A DNA stretch of 64,000 nucleotides from an uncultured Opitutia bacterium (GTDB lineage Bacteria; Verrucomicrobiota; Verrucomicrobiia; Opitutales; Opitutaceae): positions 1 to 64,000 of the forward strand of contig CAIOAO010000064.1 in NCBI GenBank assembly GCA_903855985.1, in the 5' to 3' direction. A program made the translations under genes and the position numbers. Positions 33,929-43,075 of the stretch are shown in pieces. The first letter of the stretch is position 1; every line of letters begins with the position of its first letter. The notes under the pieces are model-generated. The model was given only the letters and a program-made list of their open reading frames with translations. It was not told where the DNA came from and ran no database searches.

Positions 33929-35178
33929 GTTCCGGGCGCCGCCATCGCCTGGCCCGCGAGCCAGCCGGTGGTCCAGGCGGACTGGAAATTAAATCCCCCG
34001 GTCACGCCGTCGATGTCGAGCACTTCGCCCGCGAAATACAATCCCGGACACACCTTGCTCTCCATCGTCTTGAACTCGACCTCGCTGAGCCGCACGCCGC
34101 CGCAGGTGACAAATTCCTCCTTGTTCATGCTCTTGCCCACCACGGTGAACTCCGCGGCGGTGAGCAGCGTCGCCAGCCCGCCCAGCGCCGCGGCGGACAC
34201 CCCCGCCCACTGCGTCGCCGGCGCGATGCCGGCGGTCGTCAGCATCCGCTCCCAGAACCGCTGCGGCAGACCCAGCGGATTCCAGTTGGCCATCAGCTTC
34301 TTCGCGTGCCCGCCGCGCGTCGCCGCAAACACCTTGAGCAGCGCGTCGCGGTTGTGCTCCGGGGTGAAGTTCACCCCGAGCTTGAACTCGTAGTTGCACG
34401 CCGCGAGGTCGCGCGCGCCCCACGCCGAGAGCTTCAGCACCGCCGGGCCGCTCAGGCCCCAGTGCGTGATCAGCAGCGGGCCGGACTCCTTCAGCTTCGT
34501 GCCCGGCACGCTGGTGATGACGTTTTCGAGCGACACGCCCGACAGCCCGATCAGCCGCGCATCATCAATGTGAAAGGTGAACAGCGACGGCACGGACGGC
34601 TCGATGGCGTGGCCGAACGCACTGGCGATGGTCAGGCCCGCGGAGGACTTGTTGCCGCCGGTCGCCAGCAACAGCCGGTCGCAGCGCACGGTCGTGGCGT
34701 CGGTCAGCGTGAGCCAGAAATCCGGCGCCGCACCCTCCCGGTGCAACCGCTCCACTTTCCGCACGCCGATGCTGGTGATCACGGTGACCCCGGCGGACTC
34801 CGCCGCACGGGTCAGGCAGTCCACGATCGTCGCCGAGTCATCCGTCACGGGAAACATGCGCCCGTCCGCCTCGGTCTTGGTCTCCACGCCGCGCGCGGCG
34901 AACCACTCGATCGTGTCGCGCGGCTGCCAGCGGTGAAACGCGCCCATCAGCTCGCGCCCGCCGCGCGGGTAGCGCTTCACGAGCTCGCGGGGCTCGAAGC
35001 AGGCGTGCGTGACGTTGCAGCGGCCGCCGCCCGAGACGCGCACCTTGGCCAGCGGGTGCGCCGTGGCCTCGTAGAGGGTGACCTGGCCGGCCGTGCCGAG
35101 CTTTTCCGCGCAGGTGATGGCCGCGAAATAGCCCGCCGCTCCCCCGCCCACCACCACGACGCGTGTTGTTTCAGCCAT
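33925..35178 (-). CDS. HI0933/BaiN-type FAD-dependent oxidoreductase
   Basis: A 417-residue flavoprotein from MAETTRVVVVGGGAAGYFAA (ATG 35178). The Rossmann GxGxxG at the start is followed by the family signature VRVSGGGRCNVTH near 50. LLLATGGNKSSAGL near 165 is the second nucleotide motif, and LYFAGEVLDIDGVTGGFNFQ near 376 closes the FAD site. The exact reaction of this widespread family is mostly unknown; one member reduces bile-acid intermediates. It overlaps the downstream gene by four bases, an odd operon partner for a glycosidase. Confidence 0.9.
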   Translation of the reverse strand: MAETTRVVVVGGGAAGYFAAITCAEKLGTAGQVTLYEATAHPLAKVRVSGGGRCNVTHACFEPRELVKRYPRGGRELMGAFHRWQPRDTIEWFAARGVETKTEADGRMFPVTDDSATIVDCLTRAAESAGVTVITSIGVRKVERLHREGAAPDFWLTLTDATTVRCDRLLLATGGNKSSAGLTIASAFGHAIEPSVPSLFTFHIDDARLIGLSGVSLENVITSVPGTKLKESGPLLITHWGLSGPAVLKLSAWGARDLAACNYEFKLGVNFTPEHNRDALLKVFAATRGGHAKKLMANWNPLGLPQRFWERMLTTAGIAPATQWAGVSAAALGGLATLLTAAEFTVVGKSMNKEEFVTCGGVRLSEVEFKTMESKVCPGLYFAGEVLDIDGVTGGFNFQSAWTTGWLAGQAMAAPGT

Positions 35179-35231
35179 GGCGCACGGTGCGAGGCGGCCG
35201 GCGGCGAGTCGAAGCGAAAGCATCCGGACGC

Positions 35232-35265
35232 AAAAAAGCCGCCGTGACACCCCGGCCACGGCGGC
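35232..35265 (-). terminator. Rho-independent terminator of the Spy-like gene
   Basis: On the minus strand, GCCGCCGTG, a ten-base loop and CACGGCGGC form a perfect 9-bp stem directly followed by TTTTTT. It lies about 20 bases after the Spy-like stop. It is the clearest intrinsic terminator in the window. Confidence 0.92.
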
Positions 35266-35287
35266 CTGCCAACCCGGACAAATTTAC

Positions 35288-35728
35288 TTACGCCTTCGGC
35301 GGCGGCGGGGCGTCATCGCCGTGCGGCGGTCCACGACGGCCGCGCTCGGGCGGGGGCATCGCGTCAAAGGTCTTCTGCTGGTCCGGCGTCAACAGGGCGC
35401 GGACCTGGTCGTGCGAGGACTTCATGATTTCCATCATCTGCGACTTGCGGTCCTCCTTGGCCAGCGACTCGTCGGCGCGCAGGGCCTTGCCCTTCTGCTC
35501 ACTGGCGGCCCAGATCGCGGTGATCTGCTGCTTCTGCGTGTCATTGAGGTGGAGCTTCTCGTCGAGCTGCTGGAGGCGGCGGGCGGCGCGTTTGGCCGGG
35601 TCGGGACGAGCGTGTTGACCGGCGGGCGGCTTGGCGGGAGTCGCCACCGGCTCCTCAGCGCGCGCGAGCGGCGCGGCCACGAGGACGGTGAGACTGAGGA
35701 GGGAGAGGAGCTTAAGTGAAGTTTTCAT
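35288..35728 (-). CDS. Periplasmic Spy/CpxP-like (LTXXQ) protein
   Basis: A 146-residue protein from MKTSLKLLSLLSLTVLVAAP, a Sec signal peptide ending around ARAEE. The helical body carries two LTXXQ-like motifs, LNDTQKQQI near 63 and LTPDQQKTF near 112, the mark of Spy/CpxP envelope-stress chaperones and sensors. The tail is Pro-rich (GRRGPPHGDDAPPPPKA). It is a single-gene unit with its own terminator. It is probably involved in envelope protein quality control or metal sensing. Confidence 0.8.
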   Translation of the reverse strand: MKTSLKLLSLLSLTVLVAAPLARAEEPVATPAKPPAGQHARPDPAKRAARRLQQLDEKLHLNDTQKQQITAIWAASEQKGKALRADESLAKEDRKSQMMEIMKSSHDQVRALLTPDQQKTFDAMPPPERGRRGPPHGDDAPPPPKA

Positions 35729-35897
35729 GGGTAACACTGCCCATGACGCCCCTGCCCGGGTCCGGTTACAGGTATATTAAGCAGATTTGGGCGGTCGGGC
35801 ACGTCCCGGACCCAGATTTGGCCCACTCCCGGCGCCATTTGACCATCCGTCCATGCCGACTTGCCGTCGCTGGGGTTGGGTTCCAGCGTTCCGGCCC

Positions 35898-36629
35898 ATG
35901 ATCGAAGTCACCGGACTCATTAAGCGCTATGGCGCGTTCACGGCGGTGAAGGAGCTCTCCTTCACCGTGCGGCCGGGCGAGGTGCTCGGGCTCGTCGGTC
36001 CCAACGGCGCGGGCAAAACCACCACGCTGCGCTGCCTCGCCGGCATCATCCCCGCCACCGCCGGCACCATCCACATCGCCGGCCAGGACCTCACCGCCGA
36101 CCCGGTGGCCGCGAAGCGTTCCCTGGCGTTCTTCCCCGACGAGCCGCGGCTGTTCGATTACCTGACCGTGCGGCAGCACCTCGCGTTTGTCGCCCGCATC
36201 TACGGCGTCGCCCACCACGAGGACATCGCGCAGCCGCTGCTCGAGGAACTCGAGATCGCCGACAAGGCCGACCAGCTCCCCGGCGAACTCTCGCGCGGCA
36301 TGAAGCAGAAGCTCGCCATCGCCTGCGGCCTGCTGCACGCGCCGTCGGTGATGTTCTTCGACGAGCCGCTCACCGGGCTCGACCCGCTCGGCATCCGCCG
36401 GATGAAGGACTCGATCCTCAAGCGCGCCCGCGCCGGCGCCACCGTCGTGCTCAGCTCGCACCTCTTGCACCTGCTCGAGGAGGTCTGCTCGCACGTGCTC
36501 ATCCTGAAAAAAGGCGAGAAGATCGCCGACGGCACGCTCGCCGACGTGTCGGCGCGCTTCGCGAACGGCGAGGCCAACGTCAGCCTCGAGGAAATTTTCA
36601 TCCGCGCCACCGGCGGCACGGAAAGCTGA
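35898..36629 (+). CDS. ABC transporter ATP-binding protein
   Basis: A 243-residue ATPase from MIEVTGLIKRYG (ATG 35898). The Walker A is GPNGAGKTT near 37, the signature ELSRGMKQKLA near 132 (LSRGM in place of LSGGQ, common in ABC-2 exporters), and the Walker B MFFDEPLTGLDP near 154. The switch His is in VVLSSHLLHLLEEV. The permease gene starts six bases after the stop, so the pair forms one exporter. The substrate is unknown. Confidence 0.93.
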   Translation: MIEVTGLIKRYGAFTAVKELSFTVRPGEVLGLVGPNGAGKTTTLRCLAGIIPATAGTIHIAGQDLTADPVAAKRSLAFFPDEPRLFDYLTVRQHLAFVARIYGVAHHEDIAQPLLEELEIADKADQLPGELSRGMKQKLAIACGLLHAPSVMFFDEPLTGLDPLGIRRMKDSILKRARAGATVVLSSHLLHLLEEVCSHVLILKKGEKIADGTLADVSARFANGEANVSLEEIFIRATGGTES

Positions 36630-36635
36630 CCCGCC

Positions 36636-38405
36636 ATGTTCGGCGCCCTGCTTTACCTGCGGCTCACGTCGCTCCGGAACACGGTGCTGTCCCGCGTGCG
36701 GCGGCTAAAGCAGCCCAAATACCTCGTCGGCGCCATCGTCGGCGCGGGTTACTTCTACCTGATGTTCTTCCGCCGGATGGCCGCCGGCCGGCCCCCGGTC
36801 CATGGCCCGGGCGCTCACGGCCCGGTCACCGTGCCGCCCGAGCTGCTGCCCACGCTCCTCGCCCTCGGCGCGCTCATCCTGCTGGTGATCGTGGTCCTCG
36901 GCTGGATCCTGCCGGACCAGCGGGCGGGGCTGACCTTTACCGAGGCGGAGATCGCGTTCCTGTTCCCCGCGCCGGTCCGCCGGCGGACGCTGATCTTGTA
37001 CAAGCTGATCAATTCCCAGGTCGCGATCATGTTCACCGCCGCGATCATCACGCTGGTCACCGGGAGCTGGGGCTTTCTCGGCGGCAGCGCGCTGACGCAT
37101 GGCATCGGCTGGTGGTTCATCCTCGCGACGCTGAACCTGCACTTCATGGGTGCGTCGTTTGCGATGACACGCCTGCTGGACAACGGCATCACGCCCTGGC
37201 GCCGGCGTTTCGCCGTGCTCGGCCTCGTCGCGCTCGTCGCGCTGGTGACCCTCGCCTGGCTGTGGCGCGACCTGCGGGCGCCGGCGGCGGCGGATTTCGA
37301 GAGTTTCCGCACGGCGGCGGCCTACCTGAACACCCTGCTCACGAGCGGTCCGCTACCGTGGCTGTTGCGGCCGGCCGAGTTTGTGGTCGGGCCGTTTTTC
37401 GCCCCGGACACCCCGGCGTTCCTCGCCGCGCTGGGCCCGGCACTGCTCGTGTTTGCCCTCCATTACATCTGGGTGCTGCGTTCGGAGGTCTCGTTTGAGG
37501 ATGCGTCCATCGCGAAGTCGGAAAAACGCGCCGCCAAGATCGCCGCCGTGCGCGAGGGCAACTGGCGCGCCGCCAGCGGCGCCATCAAGGCCCGTAAGCC
37601 CGCGTTCCGGCTCGCGTCCACCGGCCGGCCCGAGGTCGCGTTCCTCTGGAAAAACCTGCTTTCCACCTTCCCCATCTTCCGGCTGGGCACGCTCGTGACG
37701 CTCGCCCTGGTCATCCTCATCGGCGGCCTGTGGATTGACGTATTCCCGGGCTATCGCGGCGTCCAGACCGGCGCGAGTGCATTTGCCCTGTTCATGGTGG
37801 CTTACACCCTGTTTCTCGGTCCCCAGCTCGCCCGGCAGGATTTCCGGAGCGATCTGCTCAACACCGACATCCTCAAGACCTACCCGCTCCGCGGCTGGCA
37901 GGTCATGCTCGGCCAGATCCTCACCCCGGTCGCCATCCTCAGCTCCATCCTGTGGCTGGCGCTGCTGATCCTGCTGCTGATGGTGCATTTTCGCCAGCTG
38001 GCTTGGCTCACGCCGTCGCTGCGCCTCGTCATCGGCCTCGGGCTCGTGCCGATCGTGCCGGTGCTCTGCGCGCTCCAGCTGCTGGTGCCGAACGCCGCCG
38101 CCCTGCTGTTTCCCGCCTGGGCACAGACGATGCGCAACCGCAGCGAGCGGGGCATCGAGATGCTCGGCCAGCGCCTGATCTTCATCGCCGGGCAGCTCGT
38201 GGTGATCGTGCTCGCCCTGCTGCCGGCCGCCGGGGGCGCGGCGCTCTTCATCTTCATTACCCAGCACTGGATCGGCCTCCCCGCGGCCGTGGCCGTCGCC
38301 GCCGGGGGCGTCGTGGCCTGCCTGGCTGCCGAGGTCTGGTGCGGACTCTGGCTGCTCGGGGAGCGGTTTGAGAAATTCGACCTTTCCGCCGAACTTCGGC
38401 CGTGA
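36636..38405 (+). CDS. ABC exporter permease
   Basis: A 589-residue membrane protein with about twelve hydrophobic segments in two groups (around 28-260 and 345-585) separated by a basic cytoplasmic loop (KSEKRAAKIAAVREGNWRAA). It resembles the large putative ABC-exporter permeases found next to ABC-2-type ATPases. It overlaps the next gene by four bases (GTGA), so all three genes are probably translated together. Confidence 0.85.
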   Translation: MFGALLYLRLTSLRNTVLSRVRRLKQPKYLVGAIVGAGYFYLMFFRRMAAGRPPVHGPGAHGPVTVPPELLPTLLALGALILLVIVVLGWILPDQRAGLTFTEAEIAFLFPAPVRRRTLILYKLINSQVAIMFTAAIITLVTGSWGFLGGSALTHGIGWWFILATLNLHFMGASFAMTRLLDNGITPWRRRFAVLGLVALVALVTLAWLWRDLRAPAAADFESFRTAAAYLNTLLTSGPLPWLLRPAEFVVGPFFAPDTPAFLAALGPALLVFALHYIWVLRSEVSFEDASIAKSEKRAAKIAAVREGNWRAASGAIKARKPAFRLASTGRPEVAFLWKNLLSTFPIFRLGTLVTLALVILIGGLWIDVFPGYRGVQTGASAFALFMVAYTLFLGPQLARQDFRSDLLNTDILKTYPLRGWQVMLGQILTPVAILSSILWLALLILLLMVHFRQLAWLTPSLRLVIGLGLVPIVPVLCALQLLVPNAAALLFPAWAQTMRNRSERGIEMLGQRLIFIAGQLVVIVLALLPAAGGAALFIFITQHWIGLPAAVAVAAGGVVACLAAEVWCGLWLLGERFEKFDLSAELRP

Positions 38406-38773
38406 ACCTCGCCCGCCTGACCGAACTCGCCGCCGCCACCGTGACGGCGACCCAGCGCCAGCTCCCCCCGGCCATCCGGCCGCTCGCCCTCGCCGTCCCG
38501 GTGCATTACGAGGCCGCGCCGCACCCCAGCGTGCTCGCCGAGGGCTTCGAACCCGACATCCTCGGGCTGTTCAGCGGTAACCCGCACGGCACCGAGCTGG
38601 CCCACGACTCGCCCGCCCCGCCCGAGATCCTCCTCTACCTCGAAAACCTGTGGGACCTCGCCGAGGGCGACCCGGCCGTCTTCCGCGAGGAGACCCGCCT
38701 GACCTACCTGCACGAACTCGGCCATTATCTGGGCTGGGACGAGGACGAACTGGCCGCGCGGGGCCTCGATTGA
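38402..38773 (+). CDS. Zincin-like metallopeptidase
   Basis: A 123-residue protein starting at GTG that overlaps the permease stop. HELGHYLGWDEDEL near 105 carries the HExxH metal site and a following Glu, as in the small Zincin_1 (PF06262) family. It has no signal peptide. Its position behind the exporter genes recurs for this family as a coupled but functionally unexplained partner. The substrate is unknown. Confidence 0.85.
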   Translation: MNLARLTELAAATVTATQRQLPPAIRPLALAVPVHYEAAPHPSVLAEGFEPDILGLFSGNPHGTELAHDSPAPPEILLYLENLWDLAEGDPAVFREETRLTYLHELGHYLGWDEDELAARGLD

Positions 38774-38861
38774 GCGGCCGAAGGAACCGTCTTCACTCCG
38801 CGCTTTCCAAGTTCGCGCGACCGTGCATACACTGGCCGCAAATCAGCTCCCAATTCCAGTC

Positions 38862-39545
38862 ATGAAGAAACTCCTCCTGTCGTCCCTGCTCGCCCTCCTC
38901 GGTGCAGCCTCCCTTTGCGCCGCCCGCTCTGATCCGCGCGCCGATTACGTCACGCGCGTCGAATCCTGCGAGGCCATCCTGCGCGAGTTCATGGCGAAAC
39001 CCGAGACGGCCATCCCCGCCGCGGTCCTGGCCCAGGCGCACGCGATCGTCATCACCAACCAGGTCAAGGTCGGCTTTATCGTCGGCGTGAAGGACGGCTA
39101 CGGCGTCATCATGGTGAAGCAGGCGAACGGCCGCTGGAGCCTGCCCGTCCTCATCGGCGCCGGCGAAGTCAGCTTTGGCTTCCAGATCGGCTCCAACACC
39201 GCCGAGACCATCCTGGTCATCACCGACGACGCCACCCCGCGCATGATCTTCAACCGGCGCTTCAACGTCGGCGTGGACGCCAAGGCCGTCGCCGGCCCGA
39301 ACAACGCCAAGGCCGAGACCGTCAACCGCGAGCTGCTCGCCACCCCCGTGATCGTCTACGGCAAGGCCCGCGGCCTCTACGCCGGCGCCACGGTCAAGTC
39401 CGGCTGGATCGAGCGGAACGACGAGGCCAATTACACCCTCTACTCGACGCAGTACACGATGCCCGAGCTGCTCTACAGCAACTGGGTGACGCCCGCCCCC
39501 GAGGTCGTGCCGCTGATGGATTTCGTGAAGCAGATCGCGCCGTAA
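38862..39545 (+). CDS. SYLF (Ysc84/DUF500) lipid-binding protein
   Basis: A 227-residue protein from MKKLLLSSLLALLGAASLCA, a Sec signal peptide. The SYLF domain follows: RVESCEAILREFMAKPETAI, VKVGFIVGVKDGYGVIMVKQ, and LPVLIGAGEVSFGFQIGSNT. In bacteria these are exported proteins of unclear function; in eukaryotes the domain binds phosphoinositides. It is monocistronic. A quasi-repeat palindrome follows its stop. Confidence 0.9.
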   Translation: MKKLLLSSLLALLGAASLCAARSDPRADYVTRVESCEAILREFMAKPETAIPAAVLAQAHAIVITNQVKVGFIVGVKDGYGVIMVKQANGRWSLPVLIGAGEVSFGFQIGSNTAETILVITDDATPRMIFNRRFNVGVDAKAVAGPNNAKAETVNRELLATPVIVYGKARGLYAGATVKSGWIERNDEANYTLYSTQYTMPELLYSNWVTPAPEVVPLMDFVKQIAP

Positions 39546-39564
39546 GCGGTGGCGCAGCCGCCGC

Positions 39565-39672
39565 GGTTGAAAGTTAAGCGGTGAATGTTGAAAGTGGGTC
39601 ATGCGCTGACTCCTTTTCGCGGCCTTTCCCGCTGATCCGGCCTGCAACTTTCAACCTGCAACTTTCAACTCC
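39565..39672. repeat. Inverted repeat of TTGAAAGTT units
   Basis: GGTTGAAAGTTAAGCGGTGA plus ATGTTGAAAGTGGG on the left and CAACTTTCAACCTGCAACTT plus TCAACTCC on the right form arms of about 32 bases around a 42-base loop. Each arm holds two copies of GTTGAAAGT. The right arm ends three bases before the VOC start codon, so it is in that gene's leader. Confidence 0.85.
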
Positions 39673-39675
39673 TGC

Positions 39676-40092
39676 ATGAATCCCATCCTCGGCAACGGCG
39701 GCTTTCACCACGTCTGCATGAAGACGAAGGACTGGGACGCCACCATGCGGTTCTACAAGGACCTGCTCGGTTGCACCGACAAGGTGGCCTGGCGCGATGC
39801 CCCCACGCGGGCGGTGATGCTCGACGCGGGCGACGGCAACTACATCGAGGTGTTCGAGGACCTCGCCTACTCCGGCCCGACGAACGGCGCGGTGAACCAC
39901 TACGCGCTGCGCACCTCGCGCCTCGATGCCGTGGCGGAGCGGGTCCGCGCCGCCGGCTACAAGATCACGATGGAACCCCGTGACGTGACGATCCCGAACA
40001 CCACCAGCCTCGGGCCCGTGCCCGTCCGCATCTTTTTCTGCGAGGGCCCCAACGGCGAAAGCATCGAGTTCCTGCAGAACACGCTGACGTGA
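39676..40092 (+). CDS. VOC-superfamily (glyoxalase-like) protein
   Basis: A 138-residue protein with two betaalphabetabetabeta halves. Likely metal ligands are His in FHHVCMKT near 10, Glu in YIEVFEDL near 57, His in AVNHYALRT near 75 and Glu in ESIEF near 132. It has no transit signals. The reaction could be lactoylglutathione lyase, epimerase or dioxygenase type, or it may bind a small ligand. Confidence 0.85.
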   Translation: MNPILGNGGFHHVCMKTKDWDATMRFYKDLLGCTDKVAWRDAPTRAVMLDAGDGNYIEVFEDLAYSGPTNGAVNHYALRTSRLDAVAERVRAAGYKITMEPRDVTIPNTTSLGPVPVRIFFCEGPNGESIEFLQNTLT

Positions 40093-40095
40093 GGC

Positions 40096-40111
40096 CGGGC
40101 GGGATCGCCCG
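40096..40111. terminator. Hairpin between convergent genes
   Basis: CGGGCG-GGAT-CGCCCG is a perfect 6-bp stem with a tetraloop lying between the VOC stop and the pncC stop. It is followed by a weak pyrimidine stretch. It is a likely bidirectional terminator. Confidence 0.55.
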
Positions 40112-40115
40112 ACCC

Positions 40116-40598
40116 TTACCCGCGCACTTCGCGCAGGTACTTCACCAGCTCCGCGACCACGGCCGCGGCAACCTGTTCCTGCACCTGCCCGCGCGTGGCT
40201 CCCGGGCATTCCACCCGGCCGCTGCGCACCGTCCGGCGGCCGCCGCCCAACTCGTGCGCGAGCGCCCAGAACGCAAACGGCACCGGCACACCGGTCGTCG
40301 GTTCGGCATAACCCGTCGTCGCCAGCCCGAGCTCGCTGCCAAAGAGCACACACACGCCGCGGGCCATCTGCTCCGCGACCGCCGCTGACACGCTGTACAC
40401 CGGCGCGGCCACCGCGCGGTCCACGCCGAGGTGCCTCACTTTCTGGTCGAGCGTATAGGCGGTGATGCCGCCGAGGAAAAATTCCGACGCGCCGGAGATC
40501 GCGCCGATGTGCGCCTGCACGCGGCCGCACGTCAGGCTCTCCGCCACGGCGAGCGTGCGGCGGGCCGGCTGCAGCATGAGCTCCTTGAGTTCGGTCAT
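40116..40598 (-). CDS. pncC: Nicotinamide-nucleotide amidase, CinA C-terminal family
   Basis: A 160-residue stand-alone CinA C-terminal domain from MTELKELMLQ (ATG 40598). AVAESLTCGRVQAHIGAISG near 17 is the catalytic Ser region and FFLGGITAYTLDQK near 41 the Lys region; LATTGYAEP near 92 is the third motif. Members deamidate NMN in pyridine-nucleotide recycling. The Ser region reads AESLTCG rather than the usual AESCTGG. It sits about 40 bases downstream of the exonuclease gene. Confidence 0.85.
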   Translation of the reverse strand: MTELKELMLQPARRTLAVAESLTCGRVQAHIGAISGASEFFLGGITAYTLDQKVRHLGVDRAVAAPVYSVSAAVAEQMARGVCVLFGSELGLATTGYAEPTTGVPVPFAFWALAHELGGGRRTVRSGRVECPGATRGQVQEQVAAAVVAELVKYLREVRG

Positions 40599-40641
40599 CG
40601 CGGGATAATCCTGCACTCCGGCCGCGCAAAGGCCACGCGAA

Positions 40642-41403
40642 TCACGCCAGCTCCAGCCCCACCGGGCAGTGGTCGCTGCCCATGACCTCGGGGGAGACCC
40701 ACGCGCGCTTCAGCGCCGGGCGCAGCTTTTCCGAGGCCACGAAGTAATCGACGCGCCATCCGATGTTCCGCGCCCGGCAGTTCATCATCTGGCTCCACCA
40801 GGTGTAGTGGCCGTTGCCCGGCTCGAACACGCGGAACGTGTCCACGAACCCCTTGCTGAGCACCGTGCTGAAGTTGTTGCGCTCCTCGTTCGTGAAGCCC
40901 GCGTTGCGGCGGTTCGTCTTGGGATTCGTCAGGTCCAGCTCCGTGTGCGCGACGTTGAGGTCGCCGCAGAAAATCACCGGCTTCCCTTTTTTCTCCAGCT
41001 TCCGCAGGTAGGCGAGGAACACCGGGTCCCACTCCTGCGTGCGGTACTCGAGCCGCGTCAGCCCGCGCTGCGAGTTCGGCTGGTAGACGTTCACCAGGTA
41101 AAAATTTTCAAACTCCGCCGTGATCACGCGGCCTTCCTTGTCGTGCGCCTCCGCCTTGATGCCATACGTCACCTCCCGGGGCTTGATCCGCGTGAGCACC
41201 ACGGTGCCGCTGTAGCCCTTCTTGTCCGCGCTGTTCCAGAAGGTCGCGTAGCCCTTCGGCCAGGCGACGTGCTGCACGTCCCCCGGGTGCGCCTTCGTCT
41301 CCTGCAGGCAGATCACGTCGGCATCCACCGCCGTGAAATAATCCATCGCGCCCTTGCGCAGCGCGGCACGGATGCCGTTGACGTTCCAGGAGACCAGTTT
41401 CAT
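40642..41403 (-). CDS. xthA: Exodeoxyribonuclease III / AP endonuclease
   Basis: A 253-residue enzyme from MKLVSWNVNGIRAALRKG (ATG 41403). The catalytic motifs are all present: CLQETKAHP (metal Glu) near 34, CGDLNVAHTELDL near 147, GWRVDYFVAS near 220 and GSDHCPV (His) near 245. It repairs abasic sites and trims 3' ends. Length and motif set are typical. It is divergent from the PLP-enzyme gene. Confidence 0.96.
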   Translation of the reverse strand: MKLVSWNVNGIRAALRKGAMDYFTAVDADVICLQETKAHPGDVQHVAWPKGYATFWNSADKKGYSGTVVLTRIKPREVTYGIKAEAHDKEGRVITAEFENFYLVNVYQPNSQRGLTRLEYRTQEWDPVFLAYLRKLEKKGKPVIFCGDLNVAHTELDLTNPKTNRRNAGFTNEERNNFSTVLSKGFVDTFRVFEPGNGHYTWWSQMMNCRARNIGWRVDYFVASEKLRPALKRAWVSPEVMGSDHCPVGLELA

Positions 41404-41573
41404 GCGCGCCCGTTCAATGCAGGCCCCCGGCCGGGCGCAAACCGTTTCGCTTCGACCCGTTGATTTGCCTTCAGGGGCAGGATGATTTGACCGCGGTTCG
41501 CACTGGCGCATGACGCACCTTCCTGTTGCCAAGCCCCGGCCGCGCGGCCGACACTCGCCTCCCCCCTCCGCTC

Positions 41574-43073
41574 ATGTCCGTCTTCACCCCGCTTCCCCTC
41601 GGCCAGCGCATCCCGGCCAGCCTGCACGCCGTCTCGTGCAGCCTGCCGACGATGGCCGCGGTGCGGGGCTACGAGGAAAAAGACCCGGCCATCACGCAGC
41701 ACCTGACCTCGGGTTACCCGCGCTTCGTGGTGCATCCCTTCCTCCAGCAGCTCGCCGCCGAACTGTCGCGTGTCCACGGGCTCGGGGAACACACGCTCTG
41801 GCTGACGTCCTCCGCGGCGATGGCCGGCCGGCTCGCGGTCCAGCTCGGCACCGCCTCCGTCGTGCGTGTTTCCGACCACGGGATCCACGGCCTCGCCCAC
41901 CCGCCTTCGCCGGAACTGGCCGCGCGGGCCAAGGTGTTTCTCCAGAATGTCGGCGGCTTCCTCTCCTCCCGCGCCGCGGAGGACGAGTTGGTCCGCCGCG
42001 GCCTGCTCCCTGCCGCCGCTCCCGAGGAGCTGTTCGCCGGCGATGCCGCCGCCGAGGTCCGCCGGCAGCTGCGCCCGGCGTTTCCCGGCATCGCGGACGA
42101 CCAGCTGCTGCTCACGAACTGCGGCATGAATGCCGTGGATGCCGCTTTCCGCGCGATTTCCGAGCTTCAGGCCGCGGCCGGCCGCACCGTCTGGATCCAG
42201 CTCGGCTGGCTCTACCTCGACACCATCGCCCTCCTGCAGAAATTCACCCGCACGCCCGGCGACTACGTGCACGTGGCGGATGTGTTCGACCTCGCGGCGT
42301 TGGAGCAGGTCCTCGCCGCCCACCCCGGCCGGGTCGCCGGCATCGTCGCCGAGGTGCCGACCAATCCCCTGATCCAGACCCCCGATGTCGCCGCCCTCGC
42401 CGCGCTCGCGCGGAAACACGGTGCCCGCCTGGTGCTCGATCCCTCGATCACCTCGGCCTTCAACCTCGCGATCCTGCCCCACGCCGACGTGGTGGTGAGC
42501 AGCCTGACCAAGTACACCGCCAGCGACGGCGACCTGACCGCGGGCCTGGTCGTGGTGAATCCCGCGTCGCCCGACGCCGCGCGGCTCCGCCGGCTCATCA
42601 CCGAAAAGCTCGAGCCCGCCTACGCCCGCGACCTCGCCCGGCTCGCCGTGGAAATCAGCCGCACGTCCGCTGTGCTCGCCCGCCTGCACACCAGCGTGCC
42701 GCAGGTCGTCGCCTTCCTCCAAAGCCATCCCGCCGTGCGTGACGTTTACTGGGCGCTGCACCCGGCCTCGCGGAAAAACTATGCGGCCATCGCCCGCGCG
42801 CCCGGGGCGGTCGGCGGCATGATCACGTTCACGCTGCGCGGCCCGCTCGACCGGTTCTACGACCGGTTGCGGTTGCCGAAGGGCCCGAGCTTCGGCATGG
42901 CCACGACCCTCATCTGCCCGTTCATGTACCTGGCGCACTTCGACCTCGTGAGCACCGCGGCGGGCCGCGCCGGGCTCATCGCGGGCGGACTCGATCCCGA
43001 CCTGCTCCGCCTCTCGATCGGCACCGAGCCGGTGGACGACATCATTGCCACGCTCGCCGAGGCGCTCGGCTGA
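41574..43073 (+). CDS. Cys/Met-metabolism PLP-dependent enzyme
   Basis: A 499-residue protein from MSVFTPLPLGQRIPA (ATG 41574). It has the fold-type I pattern of the cystathionine gamma-synthase group: WLTSSAAMAGRLAVQLG near 80, VAEVPTNPLIQTPDV near 260 (substrate/PLP region), LVLDPSITSAFN near 295 and the PLP Lys in SSLTKYTASDGD near 314. It is longer than MetB (about 380-400) with about 80 extra N-terminal residues, as in the fungal-like or MetB-related long forms. Trans-sulfuration or sulfhydrylation is likely; the exact reaction is open. A DUF167 gene follows after two bases. Confidence 0.85.
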   Translation: MSVFTPLPLGQRIPASLHAVSCSLPTMAAVRGYEEKDPAITQHLTSGYPRFVVHPFLQQLAAELSRVHGLGEHTLWLTSSAAMAGRLAVQLGTASVVRVSDHGIHGLAHPPSPELAARAKVFLQNVGGFLSSRAAEDELVRRGLLPAAAPEELFAGDAAAEVRRQLRPAFPGIADDQLLLTNCGMNAVDAAFRAISELQAAAGRTVWIQLGWLYLDTIALLQKFTRTPGDYVHVADVFDLAALEQVLAAHPGRVAGIVAEVPTNPLIQTPDVAALAALARKHGARLVLDPSITSAFNLAILPHADVVVSSLTKYTASDGDLTAGLVVVNPASPDAARLRRLITEKLEPAYARDLARLAVEISRTSAVLARLHTSVPQVVAFLQSHPAVRDVYWALHPASRKNYAAIARAPGAVGGMITFTLRGPLDRFYDRLRLPKGPSFGMATTLICPFMYLAHFDLVSTAAGRAGLIAGGLDPDLLRLSIGTEPVDDIIATLAEALG

Positions 43074-43075
43074 AC